Numbered from the stretch's first letter, positions 51,708 to 60,950 are shown. The stretch is DNA of 64,000 nt from Orbus sasakiae (GCF_039542345.1 NZ_BAABHY010000001.1:1798001-1862000), one strand, 5' to 3'. Notes: generated by a model not told the origin, from the letters alone. Made by a program: numbers and translations.

Positions 51708-52601
51708 ATGATTCGAGAAAACATGAATAGCTTAGTCGCTTTTATCACCGTTGCAACGGAGAAAAATTTTACCAAAGCAGCGGCTAAACTTGGCGTCTCA
51801 CAATCAGCACTTAGCCATACTATTCGAGAACTTGAAGCTAGACTCAATATACGATTACTGACGCGCACCACGCGTAGCGTTTCACCGACTGAAGCAGGTC
51901 AACGCCTGCTAGAACGCGTTGCTCCGCATGTCAATGAGATTCAACAAGAACTGATTTCACTCAGTGAACTGCGAGATAAACCAGCGGGAACAATTCGTTT
52001 GACCACAACAGAATTTGTCATTGATCACCTATTGTGGCCAAAACTGATCGATTTTTTACCTCAGTATCCTGACATTCATCTTGAGCTGAATATTGATTAT
52101 GGCTTTACGGATATTGTTGCCGAACGTTTCGATGCAGGGATTCGTAATGGGGAACAGGTTGCTAATGGTATGATTTCGGTACGAATTGGCCCAGATATGC
52201 GAATGGCTGTTGTTGGTTCTAGTCAGTATTTTGCTTTACACCCAAGACCTATCACACCACAAGATTTAACCGCTCATCAGTGCATTAATCTACGTTTACA
52301 AACGTACGGAGGTCTTTATGCATGGGAATTTAAAAGAGGTGAACAAGAACTGAATGTACGTGTAAAGGGTCAAGTCATTTTTAATACGTCAACACAAATG
52401 CTCCATGCCGCACTCAACCACTTTGGTCTGGCTTATTTACCAGAAACAATGGTAACGCCTTATCTTGAAAATCATCAACTCATCCGTGTTTTGGATGATT
52501 GGTGTCCGACATTTGCCGGATTCCATCTTTATTATCCCCATCGACGTAATGCTTCACCTGCTTTTAGATTGCTGGTTGAAGCATTAAAATATCGTCCATA
52601 A
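51708..52601 (+). CDS. LysR-family transcriptional regulator
   Basis: A 297-residue LysR protein: helix-turn-helix FTKAAAKLGVSQSALSHTIR (about 22-41), RLLTRTTRSVSPTEAG, and a two-lobed effector domain with AERFDAGIRNG and GLAYLPETMV. It resembles the large group of regulators of nearby oxidoreductase genes. Its start is 129 bases from the divergent cupin gene, the probable target. Effector unknown. Confidence 0.88.
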   Translation: MIRENMNSLVAFITVATEKNFTKAAAKLGVSQSALSHTIRELEARLNIRLLTRTTRSVSPTEAGQRLLERVAPHVNEIQQELISLSELRDKPAGTIRLTTTEFVIDHLLWPKLIDFLPQYPDIHLELNIDYGFTDIVAERFDAGIRNGEQVANGMISVRIGPDMRMAVVGSSQYFALHPRPITPQDLTAHQCINLRLQTYGGLYAWEFKRGEQELNVRVKGQVIFNTSTQMLHAALNHFGLAYLPETMVTPYLENHQLIRVLDDWCPTFAGFHLYYPHRRNASPAFRLLVEALKYRP

Positions 52602-52623
52602 AACGTTTCAGTATGGATAGCGG

Positions 52624-53865
52624 CTACGATGTGTGTTCTTGTGGATTAATCAGTTGTCTAACCAAGTCAATACACTGTAGATAACGCTCATCATAATCAG
52701 CAGATGTAATGGGTACAAATTTAATATGATTTTTTTTCAATAACGTGATAAGCATTTGTTGAAAGTCACGACGCTGCCCTACACTCCCTAAATGGCGTAG
52801 CCCATCAGCAACCCATGGCGTATTATTTTCAAGCAGAATAACCAAATCAAACCGGTAATTATTAATCATGGCTTGCACAAAGGGATGTTCTTTTCCTTCG
52901 TATTTTTTACAAAATGCTTGTGTTGTCACAAAATCCGTATCAATAAAGGCCACCCGATTTGCATATTTTACTGCAAAATCAATATATTGAGCCTGACCTA
53001 ATGCAATTTTATCATAATCTGAAAATTGTAATGCCCTTTCGTCCCCCCCTAAATGAGAGAAGACATATTCTCGCCCAAACTCCCAGGCACTTGTCGTATT
53101 AAAAACATTAGCCAGCTTATTAACTAGCGTCGATTTACCACTTGACTCACCACCTAAAATAGCAACAGTTCTGACAAAAAATGGCCTTACTTCAGTTGGA
53201 ATATAGTGCCAATTTTTTAATGGTGCCTGACGAATCTGAGTAGAACTGACATTCATAAAATGGCGGTCAGGATCAATTAATACTGTGTCAAGATTAAACA
53301 GATCACGATACATTTTGACATCTTGTGGTTGACTTGAATAAACACAATTTGGGGCAATACCTTTATCATTAAACAGTGACTTTACACGTTCGCTCCATTC
53401 ATCCCAACCATGTGGGTAAGATGGGATACCATCTTCCTCTAACAACTCTATATGAATATTTTTTTGATACTTAAACGTTTGTAATAGCCAGCGCATACGG
53501 TCATTAATGGTTGGCTGACGAGACATTGCACTGTCATGGAATAATGCTTCATCACGTTTAGTATCGGAACAAAGAATAATATACAATTCATCAACTTGAC
53601 TAATGGCACGTTGAATTAAATAGATATGACCAGTATGAAGTGGGTAAAATTTACCAAAAATCACGCCAACTTTTTTGTCTTTGATCGGATATTCTAACTG
53701 TAAATATCGATGTAATGCTTCCAGTTTTTGTGCACTAGGTCGTTTAACTTTATCATTAATTAACTGACTCAAGTATCCTTTTGTCATGCCACAGGCATCT
53801 GCAATGGTTTGTAATGAAACATTTTTACGTTTTATCGCTGCTTTCAAATAATTAAAATTGGCCAT
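52624..53865 (-). CDS. nadR: Trifunctional NAD regulator NadR
   Basis: A 413-residue protein with three parts: a helix-turn-helix (IADACGMTKGYLSQLI, about 21-36) that represses NAD genes, an NMN adenylyltransferase domain (GVIFGKFYPLHTGHIYLI, about 67-84; SSTQIRQ) and a C-terminal nicotinamide riboside kinase with P-loop ILGGESSGKSTLVNKL (about 236-251). Domain order and length match E. coli NadR. All three active regions look intact, unlike the HTH-less Haemophilus form. A dyad lies just upstream. Confidence 0.95.
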   Translation of the reverse strand: MANFNYLKAAIKRKNVSLQTIADACGMTKGYLSQLINDKVKRPSAQKLEALHRYLQLEYPIKDKKVGVIFGKFYPLHTGHIYLIQRAISQVDELYIILCSDTKRDEALFHDSAMSRQPTINDRMRWLLQTFKYQKNIHIELLEEDGIPSYPHGWDEWSERVKSLFNDKGIAPNCVYSSQPQDVKMYRDLFNLDTVLIDPDRHFMNVSSTQIRQAPLKNWHYIPTEVRPFFVRTVAILGGESSGKSTLVNKLANVFNTTSAWEFGREYVFSHLGGDERALQFSDYDKIALGQAQYIDFAVKYANRVAFIDTDFVTTQAFCKKYEGKEHPFVQAMINNYRFDLVILLENNTPWVADGLRHLGSVGQRRDFQQMLITLLKKNHIKFVPITSADYDERYLQCIDLVRQLINPQEHTS

Positions 53866-53885
53866 AGCATACCCTCAGGTTTAGA

Positions 53886-53928
53886 ATATCAAACAATAAT
53901 AAAATAATTTTTCAATAATGTTTAATAT
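53886..53928. promoter_or_regulatory. Inverted repeat upstream of nadR
   Basis: ATATCAAACAATAAT (53886-53900) and AATAATGTTTAATAT (53914-53928) are inverted copies with a 13-base gap, 20-63 bases upstream of the nadR ATG. The arms contain GTTT(A/G) like the enterobacterial NadR box (TGTTTA-N6-TAAACA, from memory) but in a different orientation and spacing. Possible autoregulatory site. Confidence 0.35.
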
Positions 53929-54119
53929 ACAAGTTTAAAGATTAACAATCAATCGTGTAACGTCTATTACATCAATATTTCACTTTTCTTTTACGCTATA
54001 ATGATAGGTTATGATAGTTTTATAACGAAAATAAGCATGCCCTATCATTGTCCTTGATTTAATTTTCTTTACATAAGATGCTTTATATCCATATGATTAA
54101 TCTAAATAAATAAGTTTTT

Positions 54120-54154
54120 TTGAAGATGCAAGCATACATGTTATAATGTGCGCC
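54120..54154 (+). promoter_or_regulatory. Promoter of mltF
   Basis: TTGAAG (54120-54125), 16-base spacer, TATAAT (54142-54147), then GTGCGCC. The expected leader is about 25 bases. Between it and nadR (53866-54119) I see only the inverted repeat described above. Confidence 0.6.
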
Positions 54155-54179
54155 TTTACATTATTCTGGTAATAAAAAT

Positions 54180-55655
54180 TTGGTCAAAAAAGTAGCTTTT
54201 TGGAGTGGTAGCCTAATTACAATAATATCCATCATTCTGGCTATTACCGCTGCTCTTTTTTATAAAGAAAGTATTGGATCTAGTTTTAATAAAGAGCATA
54301 ACACAATCATAAACCAAATTACTGCTCGTCAAGAATTACGTGTAGGAATGTTGCGTTCATTAACCACACTCTATATTGATTATCGTAACCCGAATCAAGT
54401 TGGAGGGTTTGAGTATGCGCTATTAAAAAAATTTGCTGATTCACTGAGTGTTAAACTCAAAATTACGTTTGCCAATAGCCTGGCGGAATTAATAGAAAAG
54501 AGCAAAGAGGGTAAAATTGATATTATTGCCACAGAACTAAAAGGGTGCGAAGATGATATCGACTCTTTTGTTGCCAGTCAGCCTTTCCATTATATTACCC
54601 AGCAATTAGTTTATCGCAAAGGATCAGTAAAACCCTATTCGTTTGATGATATTGAAGGTAATTTAACGGTACCCAAAAATTCCTTACAAAGTTATATTTT
54701 AAACAATCTCAAACTTGAATACCCTGATTTAACTTGGAACCAGTCAAGTATCTTCACTCAAGAAGAGCTTTTAAGGCTGGTTGAGGACCAAGAGATCGAT
54801 TATACCATTGCGAATAATCGTACCATATCGATCATGCAGCGCATTTATCCATTACTCACTGTCGCTTTTGATGTGACAAAAGACTACCCGAGAACATGGT
54901 ATTTTATTAAATCACCCGATAAATCGTTGTTAAATAAAATTAATCAATTCATCCAAAAATCACGCGAAGATGGCACGATTAAAAAGTTAGAATACCACTA
55001 TTTTAGTTATATGAATAAATTTGACTATGTTGATACCCGAGCCTTTATTCGTGCTATTGAAGGTACGCTACCCAAGTATCAAGCCTATTTTGAAGAACAT
55101 GCTAAAACGAGTGACTTAGATTGGAAACTGGTCGCAGCGATGGCCTACCAAGAATCACATTGGAACCCTAAAGCCATCTCATCAACTGGCGTGCGGGGCA
55201 TGATGATGCTGACGAAATCGACGGCTGAATCTTTAGGTATCACAAATCGTTTAGATGCAGAACAAAGTATCCGTGGTGGGAGTATCTATTTAAAACAGAT
55301 CATTAATCGTATGCCTAAAAGTATTCCAAAAGAAGAACGGGTATGGTTTGCACTTGCAGCCTATAATATGGGAACAGGTCATTTATGGGATGCGCGAAAA
55401 TTAGCAACCGAATTAGGTAAAAATCAGGACAGCTGGCAAGATGTACGTCAGGTATTACCATTGCTCAGCGAAGAAGAATATTATACTGAATTAAAATACG
55501 GTTTTGCTAGAGGCTATCAAGCCGTTCACTTTGTGGATAGTATTCAACAATACTATATAAGTTTAGTTGGATATTTGTTAGAAAAAGAATACCGCCAAAA
55601 ACACATTGATGAAAAAATTTTTACGGTTGTCCCTCAGTCATCAACAACGCATTAG
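54180..55655 (+). CDS. mltF: Membrane-bound lytic murein transglycosylase F
   Basis: A 491-residue enzyme cleaving peptidoglycan glycan strands with formation of anhydromuramic ends. One N-terminal membrane segment (about 7-27), an SBP-bac-3-like domain (about 45-270; RQELRVGML) and a C-terminal SLT domain with the catalytic Glu in AMAYQESHWNP, then GVRGMMMLTKSTAESLGI and FALAAYNMGTGHL. The start is TTG at 54180; there is no ATG before the membrane segment. The 3' end overlaps convergent tadA by 35 bases, the same neighbour as in E. coli. Confidence 0.94.
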   Translation: MVKKVAFWSGSLITIISIILAITAALFYKESIGSSFNKEHNTIINQITARQELRVGMLRSLTTLYIDYRNPNQVGGFEYALLKKFADSLSVKLKITFANSLAELIEKSKEGKIDIIATELKGCEDDIDSFVASQPFHYITQQLVYRKGSVKPYSFDDIEGNLTVPKNSLQSYILNNLKLEYPDLTWNQSSIFTQEELLRLVEDQEIDYTIANNRTISIMQRIYPLLTVAFDVTKDYPRTWYFIKSPDKSLLNKINQFIQKSREDGTIKKLEYHYFSYMNKFDYVDTRAFIRAIEGTLPKYQAYFEEHAKTSDLDWKLVAAMAYQESHWNPKAISSTGVRGMMMLTKSTAESLGITNRLDAEQSIRGGSIYLKQIINRMPKSIPKEERVWFALAAYNMGTGHLWDARKLATELGKNQDSWQDVRQVLPLLSEEEYYTELKYGFARGYQAVHFVDSIQQYYISLVGYLLEKEYRQKHIDEKIFTVVPQSSTTH

Positions 55656-56136
55656 CCTTTTTCTTCATTTTGATTTCAGCTCGGCGGCGCCTAAAAAACT
55701 GACTTAATAAGTCAGCGCCTTGCTGAGCACAGATACCTGACTCAATAACGGGTTGGTGATTCATACCAGGGTAAGCAAGCACATTAATAAACGATCCTGC
55801 TGCCCCAGTTTTATGATCAAAAGCGCCAAACACAACGCGTTTAATGCGGCTATGAATAATCGCCCCAGCACACATTGCACAAGGTTCTAATGTGACATAC
55901 AGTGTTGCATCAACTAAACGGTAATTATGTAAAGAGTGAGCCGCTTGGCGAATCGCCATAATTTCTGCGTGGGCTGTCGGATCATGGCTAGATATTGAGT
56001 GATTCCAGCCTTCACCGATTATCTTGTCATTGACGACAATCACAGCCCCAACGGGAACTTCTCCGCAACATTCGGCTTTTTTAGCTAATTCAAGCGCATA
56101 TTGCATCCAATATTCATCCGTTAAGGCTGTGTTCAT
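55621..56136 (-). CDS. tadA: tRNA-specific adenosine deaminase
   Basis: A 171-residue zinc deaminase converting A34 to inosine in tRNA-Arg(ACG). The active site reads DPTAHAEIMAIRQ (zinc His and catalytic Glu, about 58-70) and TLEPCAMCAGAIIHSRI (two zinc Cys, about 91-107). GEVPVGAVIV and MNHQPVIESGI are as in E. coli TadA. ATG 56136 gives the usual N-terminus (MNTALTDEYWMQYAL); a TTG seven codons upstream is possible. It is downstream of dapB with 25 bases between. Confidence 0.94.
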   Translation of the reverse strand: MNTALTDEYWMQYALELAKKAECCGEVPVGAVIVVNDKIIGEGWNHSISSHDPTAHAEIMAIRQAAHSLHNYRLVDATLYVTLEPCAMCAGAIIHSRIKRVVFGAFDHKTGAAGSFINVLAYPGMNHQPVIESGICAQQGADLLSQFFRRRRAEIKMKKKANALLMTEGQP

Positions 56137-56160
56137 GATGACATTCACTAATAGCAATAA

Positions 56161-56982
56161 TTATAATGTATTGAGTCCTAAAACATCACGCATATCATAC
56201 AAACCGGTTGGTTGGGCACTTAACCATATTGCGGCACGTACAGCACCGTTTGCAAAGGTCATGCGGCTTGATGCTTTATGTGAAATTTCGACTCGCTCAC
56301 CAATATCGGCAAAAATTGCTGTATGTTCACCCACAATATCGCCAGCACGGATAGTCGCAAAGCCTATAGCACCTTTTGGACGTTCACCTGTGTGCCCCTC
56401 TCGGCAATAAACAGCATGATCAGCAAGCTTAATATTTAAGGTATCAGCAATCGATTCCCCCATCGCTAAAGCCGTGCCTGATGGGGCATCAACTTTATGG
56501 CGATGATGCGCTTCAATAATCTCTATATCACTATAATCGCCCATGATTTTGGCCGCTTTTTCTAGTAGCTTAAGGACTAAATTAACGCCAATACTATAAT
56601 TGGCCGCAAAGACGATACCAATATTTTTTGCTGCTTGCGCAATCATCTCTTTTTGACTATCACTAAAGCCGGTTGTACCAATAATCATATTTTTGTGGTT
56701 TTCGACGCAAAATGCCAAATAATTTAATGTACCTTCAGGTCTGGTAAAATCAATCAAAACATCAAATTGATCTTTCTCTTGTTCAAGTTGATCTGTGACA
56801 CGAATGTTTAATTTGCCCAAACCCGCTAATTCGCCTGCATCAACGCCCAATAATGAAGAACCGGTATGCTCAAATGCTGCGCCTAAAATAACACCTTCGA
56901 TTTGTAAAACCGCATTAATCAGCTGTCTCCCCATTCTGCCACCAGCGCCGGCAATGGCAACTCGGATTGAATTATTGTTCAT
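56161..56982 (-). CDS. dapB: 4-hydroxy-tetrahydrodipicolinate reductase
   Basis: A 273-residue NAD(P)H-dependent enzyme of the lysine/diaminopimelate pathway. VAIAGAGGRMGRQLI is the dinucleotide motif (about 9-23), IIGTTGFSDSQ, FAANYSIGVNLV and the catalytic EAHHRHKVDAPSGTAL (about 156-171) are all present. ATG 56982 gives the E. coli length; an upstream in-frame ATG at 56994 adds four residues. Confidence 0.96.
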   Translation of the reverse strand: MNNNSIRVAIAGAGGRMGRQLINAVLQIEGVILGAAFEHTGSSLLGVDAGELAGLGKLNIRVTDQLEQEKDQFDVLIDFTRPEGTLNYLAFCVENHKNMIIGTTGFSDSQKEMIAQAAKNIGIVFAANYSIGVNLVLKLLEKAAKIMGDYSDIEIIEAHHRHKVDAPSGTALAMGESIADTLNIKLADHAVYCREGHTGERPKGAIGFATIRAGDIVGEHTAIFADIGERVEISHKASSRMTFANGAVRAAIWLSAQPTGLYDMRDVLGLNTL

Positions 56983-57154
56983 ATTTGTTCTCATATTTAA
57001 TTAGGTTATTAATTTATCATAGTGTAGGTAATACTTATAGTACCTATGTTTTTAATTAATTTTTAATCAATAAAATTAAAGTACTTTATATAATAGTTTA
57101 CTAAATTAGATTACCATTAGATGGTCATATGGTGAACTAATTATGAAAATTATT

Positions 57155-58582
57155 TTATTGCACACATAGCACATAAGGACTAGTAGATGTTTTCGTCGTG
57201 TATTGAACATTACCTTCAACCAAGCCAACCGTATAATTTACTGTTTTACTCACTGAACTATCAGGTATATCTTTAGTCCAATAGTACCAATAATAGAAAT
57301 TTTTAGACAAGTCACTCACATTTGCCATCATATCCCGTTTATTTCCATCACTTGGCGAATAATAAAAAACCTTCCCCCACTCTGCGGTTAAGCCTTCCCC
57401 AATCGTTCGTGAAAAACCATTATTTTGAGCATAAGCCGACATAGAGATAGTTGATGTATCTGTAGAATAAATGGAATTAGTCAATTCTGCGCGAGTTGGT
57501 ATATCAGCACCTAATGTGTTACAAGAACTCTGCGCATTAGCAAATGTTGGTCTGGTTGAAGGGGTTGCCAAAAAACTGAACCAACTTCGTGACGAACCTA
57601 ATTTAAAACTATAATAATAAGGTACACTCGTCGTATTATTAACAACCTTTAAGACATACGGCTGGCTTTGATCAGGTGTCACGGTAGTAAATTTAAATTG
57701 GCCTTTCGCATAAGTCTGTTGATCGGCTAACGCACTATTTGGGTTTTGTTCTAAACTAACCGTATAGCCCGATACGCTATTGTATGGGACAATTTGGAAC
57801 CGAGCATCAGGAAAAGCGGTTGTTGGAAATTTTTTATCCACCCAAGCTTTAAATCCCTTACTTTGAACAAACACTGACGAATCAAATGCTGGAGAGCGAT
57901 TCACACTATTACTCCCACTCGCTGCATTATTCCCCCCCTCAGGCCAGCCATTTGGGATATTTAACGCTAAATTACCTGGCTGAATATAACAGATCCCATC
58001 ATTTGCATTTACTGTATAACCTTTTGCAATTGAAGTTGTTGTTGAATTCGGTACCCCATATTGGGTATAAGCGGTAAAATCAAACGAAACGTTTAGTGAA
58101 TAAGGACCATTGTAACTTGATGAGTCAGTACAAATATCTCCCCCTAAATTACTCGATGAGCTATTGCTGATGACCGTATTATTTTTATCTTTCCAAACAT
58201 AACTCAAATTATTGACTGAATATGAGTTAGTTGTAGATAACAGATCACCATCAATATCCGTGATATCCGATTCACTTAAAGAAATCTGCCCGAGTTGAGG
58301 ATTGACTAAATTGAATTGACTATTGAGCGGCAAGTTGATATCACTCACTTCGCCAGGTGAATAGTCATAAGAAAAGCCAACGGTATCCGTGATTTTAAAA
58401 TAGATACTGTTTTTAATTTTATCAAGTGTCGCCGCTAAAATTTGAGGCTCGTTGCCAACAATATATTGTGCGGTTGTTGCTGTTAATGAAGAGAACGCGT
58501 TTACACTAAATAACGCGAACACTGGTAAGGACGTTAATATCGCTCGATGAGCGCATTTTTGTTTTAAAGCGAAGAATACCAT
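57155..58582 (-). CDS. Secreted adhesin-like protein with C-terminal lectin-like domain (paralogue of 24041-25522)
   Basis: A 475-residue exported protein; hydrophobic signal at about 14-34 (ILTSLPVFALFSVNAFSS). Segments shared in order with the protein at 24041-25522: DIDGDL (about 106), DGICYIQPG (about 205), FPTTAFPDARFQI (about 254-266), EWGKVFYY (about 395), WYYWTKD (about 424) and YVLCVQ at the very end. A Cys in SSCNTLGADIPTRAEL (about 346) probably bonds to the terminal Cys, as in C-type-lectin-like folds. No surface anchor. I infer a secreted or surface-associated binding protein. Confidence 0.6.
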   Translation of the reverse strand: MVFFALKQKCAHRAILTSLPVFALFSVNAFSSLTATTAQYIVGNEPQILAATLDKIKNSIYFKITDTVGFSYDYSPGEVSDINLPLNSQFNLVNPQLGQISLSESDITDIDGDLLSTTNSYSVNNLSYVWKDKNNTVISNSSSSNLGGDICTDSSSYNGPYSLNVSFDFTAYTQYGVPNSTTTSIAKGYTVNANDGICYIQPGNLALNIPNGWPEGGNNAASGSNSVNRSPAFDSSVFVQSKGFKAWVDKKFPTTAFPDARFQIVPYNSVSGYTVSLEQNPNSALADQQTYAKGQFKFTTVTPDQSQPYVLKVVNNTTSVPYYYSFKLGSSRSWFSFLATPSTRPTFANAQSSCNTLGADIPTRAELTNSIYSTDTSTISMSAYAQNNGFSRTIGEGLTAEWGKVFYYSPSDGNKRDMMANVSDLSKNFYYWYYWTKDIPDSSVSKTVNYTVGLVEGNVQYTTKTSTSPYVLCVQ

Positions 58583-58683
58583 TATTATTTTCCAGTTATA
58601 TTTATTATATGGATAACAAACTTAATATTCGAGAATTCATATATACCCATTGAATCAATGAATATATATGATTGCTTATAAAC

Positions 58684-59295
58684 TTACAATATTTTTAATA
58701 GCTCAACATCAAAAACTAATGTGCTAAATGGTGGAATTGCAGCCCCTGCGCCTTGTGAACCATAGGCAAGTTCTTGAGGAATATATAATTGCCACTTAGA
58801 ACCGACTGGCATTAATTGTAACGCTTCTACCCAGCCACGAATCACGCCATTGACGGGAAATTCAGCAGGTTGACCACGTTGTTCAGAACTATCGAATACC
58901 GTACCATCGATTAAACGGCCAGTATAGTGAACACTAACACGATCATTCGCAGTTGGAATCGCACCATCGCCTTGTTTTAGCACAGTATACTGTAAACCTG
59001 ATTCAGTCGATTTAACGCCATCTTTGAGTAAGTTGCTTTTTAAGAAATCGACACCAGCTTGAGCTACTTGCTGCGCGGCTAATTCTTTTTCTTGCATTGC
59101 TTTTTCATGTACTTGACGTAGTGCATCATGTAAAACTTCTAGCGGGAGTGCGGGTTGCTGGTCAGTTAAGACATCTTCTAAACCTTGTTTGAGGGCTGAA
59201 AGCGCTAAATCTTTTAAACCTGACTCTTTCAATTGTTGACCTATTTGCAAACCGATACCATAGCTTGCCTTTTCTTCGACGGTTTCAAACTTCAT
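58684..59295 (-). CDS. fklB: FKBP-type peptidyl-prolyl isomerase, 22 kDa
   Basis: A 203-residue cytoplasmic prolyl isomerase. The N-terminal dimerisation helix region (about 1-85; EKASYGIGLQIGQQLKESG) is followed by the FKBP domain: VSVHYTGRLIDGTVFDSS, PAEFPVNGVIRGWVEALQLM, WQLYIPQELAYGSQGAG and IPPFSTLVFDVELLKIL, all conserved with E. coli FklB. It lies downstream of rplI but behind a strong terminator, so it is separately expressed. Confidence 0.95.
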   Translation of the reverse strand: MKFETVEEKASYGIGLQIGQQLKESGLKDLALSALKQGLEDVLTDQQPALPLEVLHDALRQVHEKAMQEKELAAQQVAQAGVDFLKSNLLKDGVKSTESGLQYTVLKQGDGAIPTANDRVSVHYTGRLIDGTVFDSSEQRGQPAEFPVNGVIRGWVEALQLMPVGSKWQLYIPQELAYGSQGAGAAIPPFSTLVFDVELLKIL

Positions 59296-59316
59296 GTTTT
59301 CTCCTTTTTCGAAAAT

Positions 59317-59342
59317 GAAAAACCCGCAAATATGCGGGTTTT
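59317..59342 (-). terminator. Intrinsic terminator of the rpsF-rplI operon
   Basis: On the minus strand AACCCGCA-TATT-TGCGGGTT is followed by TTTC and further T. It separates rplI from fklB; the flanking AAAA on the other side makes it near-symmetrical. Confidence 0.85.
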
Positions 59343-59374
59343 ATTTATAATCCACGAATGTTGAATTGCACCAA

Positions 59375-59827
59375 TTATGCTTCTGGTACGATATCAATCA
59401 TTACTTTAGCGAAAACTTCGCCGTGAACTTGGAATGAAACTTCGTGCTCACCAACAGTACGTAAAACACCGTTAGGTAAACGAACTTCACTTTTAGATAC
59501 GTTAATACCACGCGCTTTAACTGCGTCCGCGATATCACGAGTACCAATAGAACCAAATAGACGACCTTCGTCACCTGCTTTAGATGCGATGGTTACTTTA
59601 ACTAATGCATTGATTTCAGCGGCTCTTTCTTCAGCTGCTTTTAACGCATCAGCAAGTTTTGCTTCTAATTGTGCACGTTGTGTTTCAAAAAACTCAACGT
59701 TTTTCTTAGTTGCTGGTACTGCTTTACCTTGTGGAATCAAAAAGTTACGAGCATAACCTGCTTTAACATTAACTTGATCACCTAAGCTGCCTAAGTTAGC
59801 AACTTTGTCGAGTAGAATAATTTGCAT
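59375..59827 (-). CDS. rplI: 50S ribosomal protein L9
   Basis: A 150-residue ribosomal protein starting MQIILLDKVANLGSLGDQVN with VKAGYARNFLIPQGKAVPAT, a long connecting helix and a C-terminal domain with LFGSIGTRDIADAV. Last gene of the S6-PriB-S18-L9 operon, ending at a strong terminator. Length is standard. Confidence 0.98.
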   Translation of the reverse strand: MQIILLDKVANLGSLGDQVNVKAGYARNFLIPQGKAVPATKKNVEFFETQRAQLEAKLADALKAAEERAAEINALVKVTIASKAGDEGRLFGSIGTRDIADAVKARGINVSKSEVRLPNGVLRTVGEHEVSFQVHGEVFAKVMIDIVPEA

Positions 59828-59848
59828 TATGTGTTCCTCTGTTGCTAA

Positions 59849-60076
59849 TTACTGATGGTTGTCAGTATACGGTAATAAAGCCAAATAACGAGCACGTTTG
59901 ATTGCACGAGCTAATTGACGTTGATATTTTGCACTTGTACCTGTGATACGACTTGGTACAATTTTACCACTTTCAGTGATATAACTTTTTAGTAAAGAGA
60001 TATCTTTATAATCAATCTCTTTAACACCTTCTGCTGTAAAACGGCAGAATTTGCGACGACGGAAATAACGAGCCAT
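59849..60076 (-). CDS. rpsR: 30S ribosomal protein S18
   Basis: A 75-residue ribosomal protein, MARYFRRRKFCRFTAEGVKE, with the conserved GKIVPSRITGTSAKYQRQLA and the end YLALLPYTDNHQ. It binds next to S6 in the 30S platform. Third gene of the operon, 16 bases after priB. Confidence 0.98.
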   Translation of the reverse strand: MARYFRRRKFCRFTAEGVKEIDYKDISLLKSYITESGKIVPSRITGTSAKYQRQLARAIKRARYLALLPYTDNHQ

Positions 60077-60092
60077 TTGGCAGTTCTCCTAT

Positions 60093-60392
60093 TTAATCAA
60101 TAAATTTAATTTCGCTGGCATGTAACACAATTTGTTGAATATTATTACGCTTCGTATGTGTACTAATAAACCCTATCACTGTGATTTTACTGCCTTTTTT
60201 AATACTGTGAGTTAATTCATTCGGTCCACTGACAATCACTGGTATGACGCACCATGATTGCCTTTTTAATTCCGCTTCCATTTGTTCTGAAACATGTTCC
60301 AAAAAAAACTGGCAATGCGTAATTCCATTAGGACTTACTTTTCGAATGGGTGTCTTTAAAACAGAACCGGACAGCGCCAAACGATTATGCAT
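60093..60392 (-). CDS. priB: Primosomal replication protein N (PriB)
   Basis: A 99-residue OB-fold protein that binds ssDNA and PriA in replication restart. LALSGSVLKTPIRKVSPNGI, HCQFFLEH, WCVIPVIVSG and VIGFISTH align with E. coli PriB along its length. It sits three bases after rpsF, the conserved gammaproteobacterial location. Confidence 0.94.
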   Translation of the reverse strand: MHNRLALSGSVLKTPIRKVSPNGITHCQFFLEHVSEQMEAELKRQSWCVIPVIVSGPNELTHSIKKGSKITVIGFISTHTKRNNIQQIVLHASEIKFID

Positions 60393-60395
60393 TGA

Positions 60396-60794
60396 TTAAT
60401 CTTCTGATTCTTCAACGTCATCTGAATCAACACCATCCGCATCGTTAAAGTCACCTTGTTGACCTTTACGATCATCTTTAGCTTTAAGCATTGGAGATGT
60501 TTCTGTCACAGCGTGCTTAGTACGCATAATTAAACTACGAATTACTGCATCGTTGAAACGGAAGTTATCTTCTAACTCGTCTACCGCTTCTTGTGTCGCT
60601 TCTACATTCATAAGAACATAGTGTGCTTTATGCAGTTTTTCAATAGGATAAGCCAATTGACGGCGGCCCCAATCTTCTAAACGATGGATAGTACCACCCG
60701 CAGTAGTTAAAGTACCAGTATAACGTTCAATCATACCTGGAACTTGTTCACTTTGGTCTGGATGAACCATAAAAACAATTTCGTAATGACGCAT
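60396..60794 (-). CDS. rpsF: 30S ribosomal protein S6
   Basis: A 132-residue ribosomal protein, MRHYEIVFMVHPDQSEQVP, with RLEDWGRRQLAYPIEKLHKA and YVLMNVEA. The acidic tail (DADGVDSDDVEESED) after about residue 115 corresponds to the glutamate-tailed C-terminus modified by RimK in E. coli, here with Asp and Ser mixed in. First gene of the operon. Confidence 0.98.
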   Translation of the reverse strand: MRHYEIVFMVHPDQSEQVPGMIERYTGTLTTAGGTIHRLEDWGRRQLAYPIEKLHKAHYVLMNVEATQEAVDELEDNFRFNDAVIRSLIMRTKHAVTETSPMLKAKDDRKGQQGDFNDADGVDSDDVEESED

Positions 60795-60801
60795 TATCGC
60801 T

Positions 60802-60846
60802 CCCTACGGATTAATCAGCCTTCTGTCTGGGTCAACCGTAGCCCAA
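60802..60846 (-). promoter_or_regulatory. S6:S18 autoregulatory leader motif
   Basis: On the minus strand CTACGG (60841-60836) pairs with CCGTAG (60809-60804), enclosing GACCCAGACAGAAGGCTGAT, directly before the rpsF ribosome site. This fits the known S6:S18 leader, in which the S6-S18 complex binds a CCG-containing stem to repress the operon. The core AACCCAGACAGAAGGCTGAT-like stretch is very close to E. coli. A TATAAT with a GCGCCG discriminator lies upstream (60892-60897). Confidence 0.65.
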
Positions 60847-60950
60847 TGAAAGCAAGGAACATGAAAATTAAGCGGTTGAAATCGACGGCGCATTATATAT
60901 CAGCACTCTTCAAATAGCCAGTAAAAATACCAATCAATTTAATGTCATCA

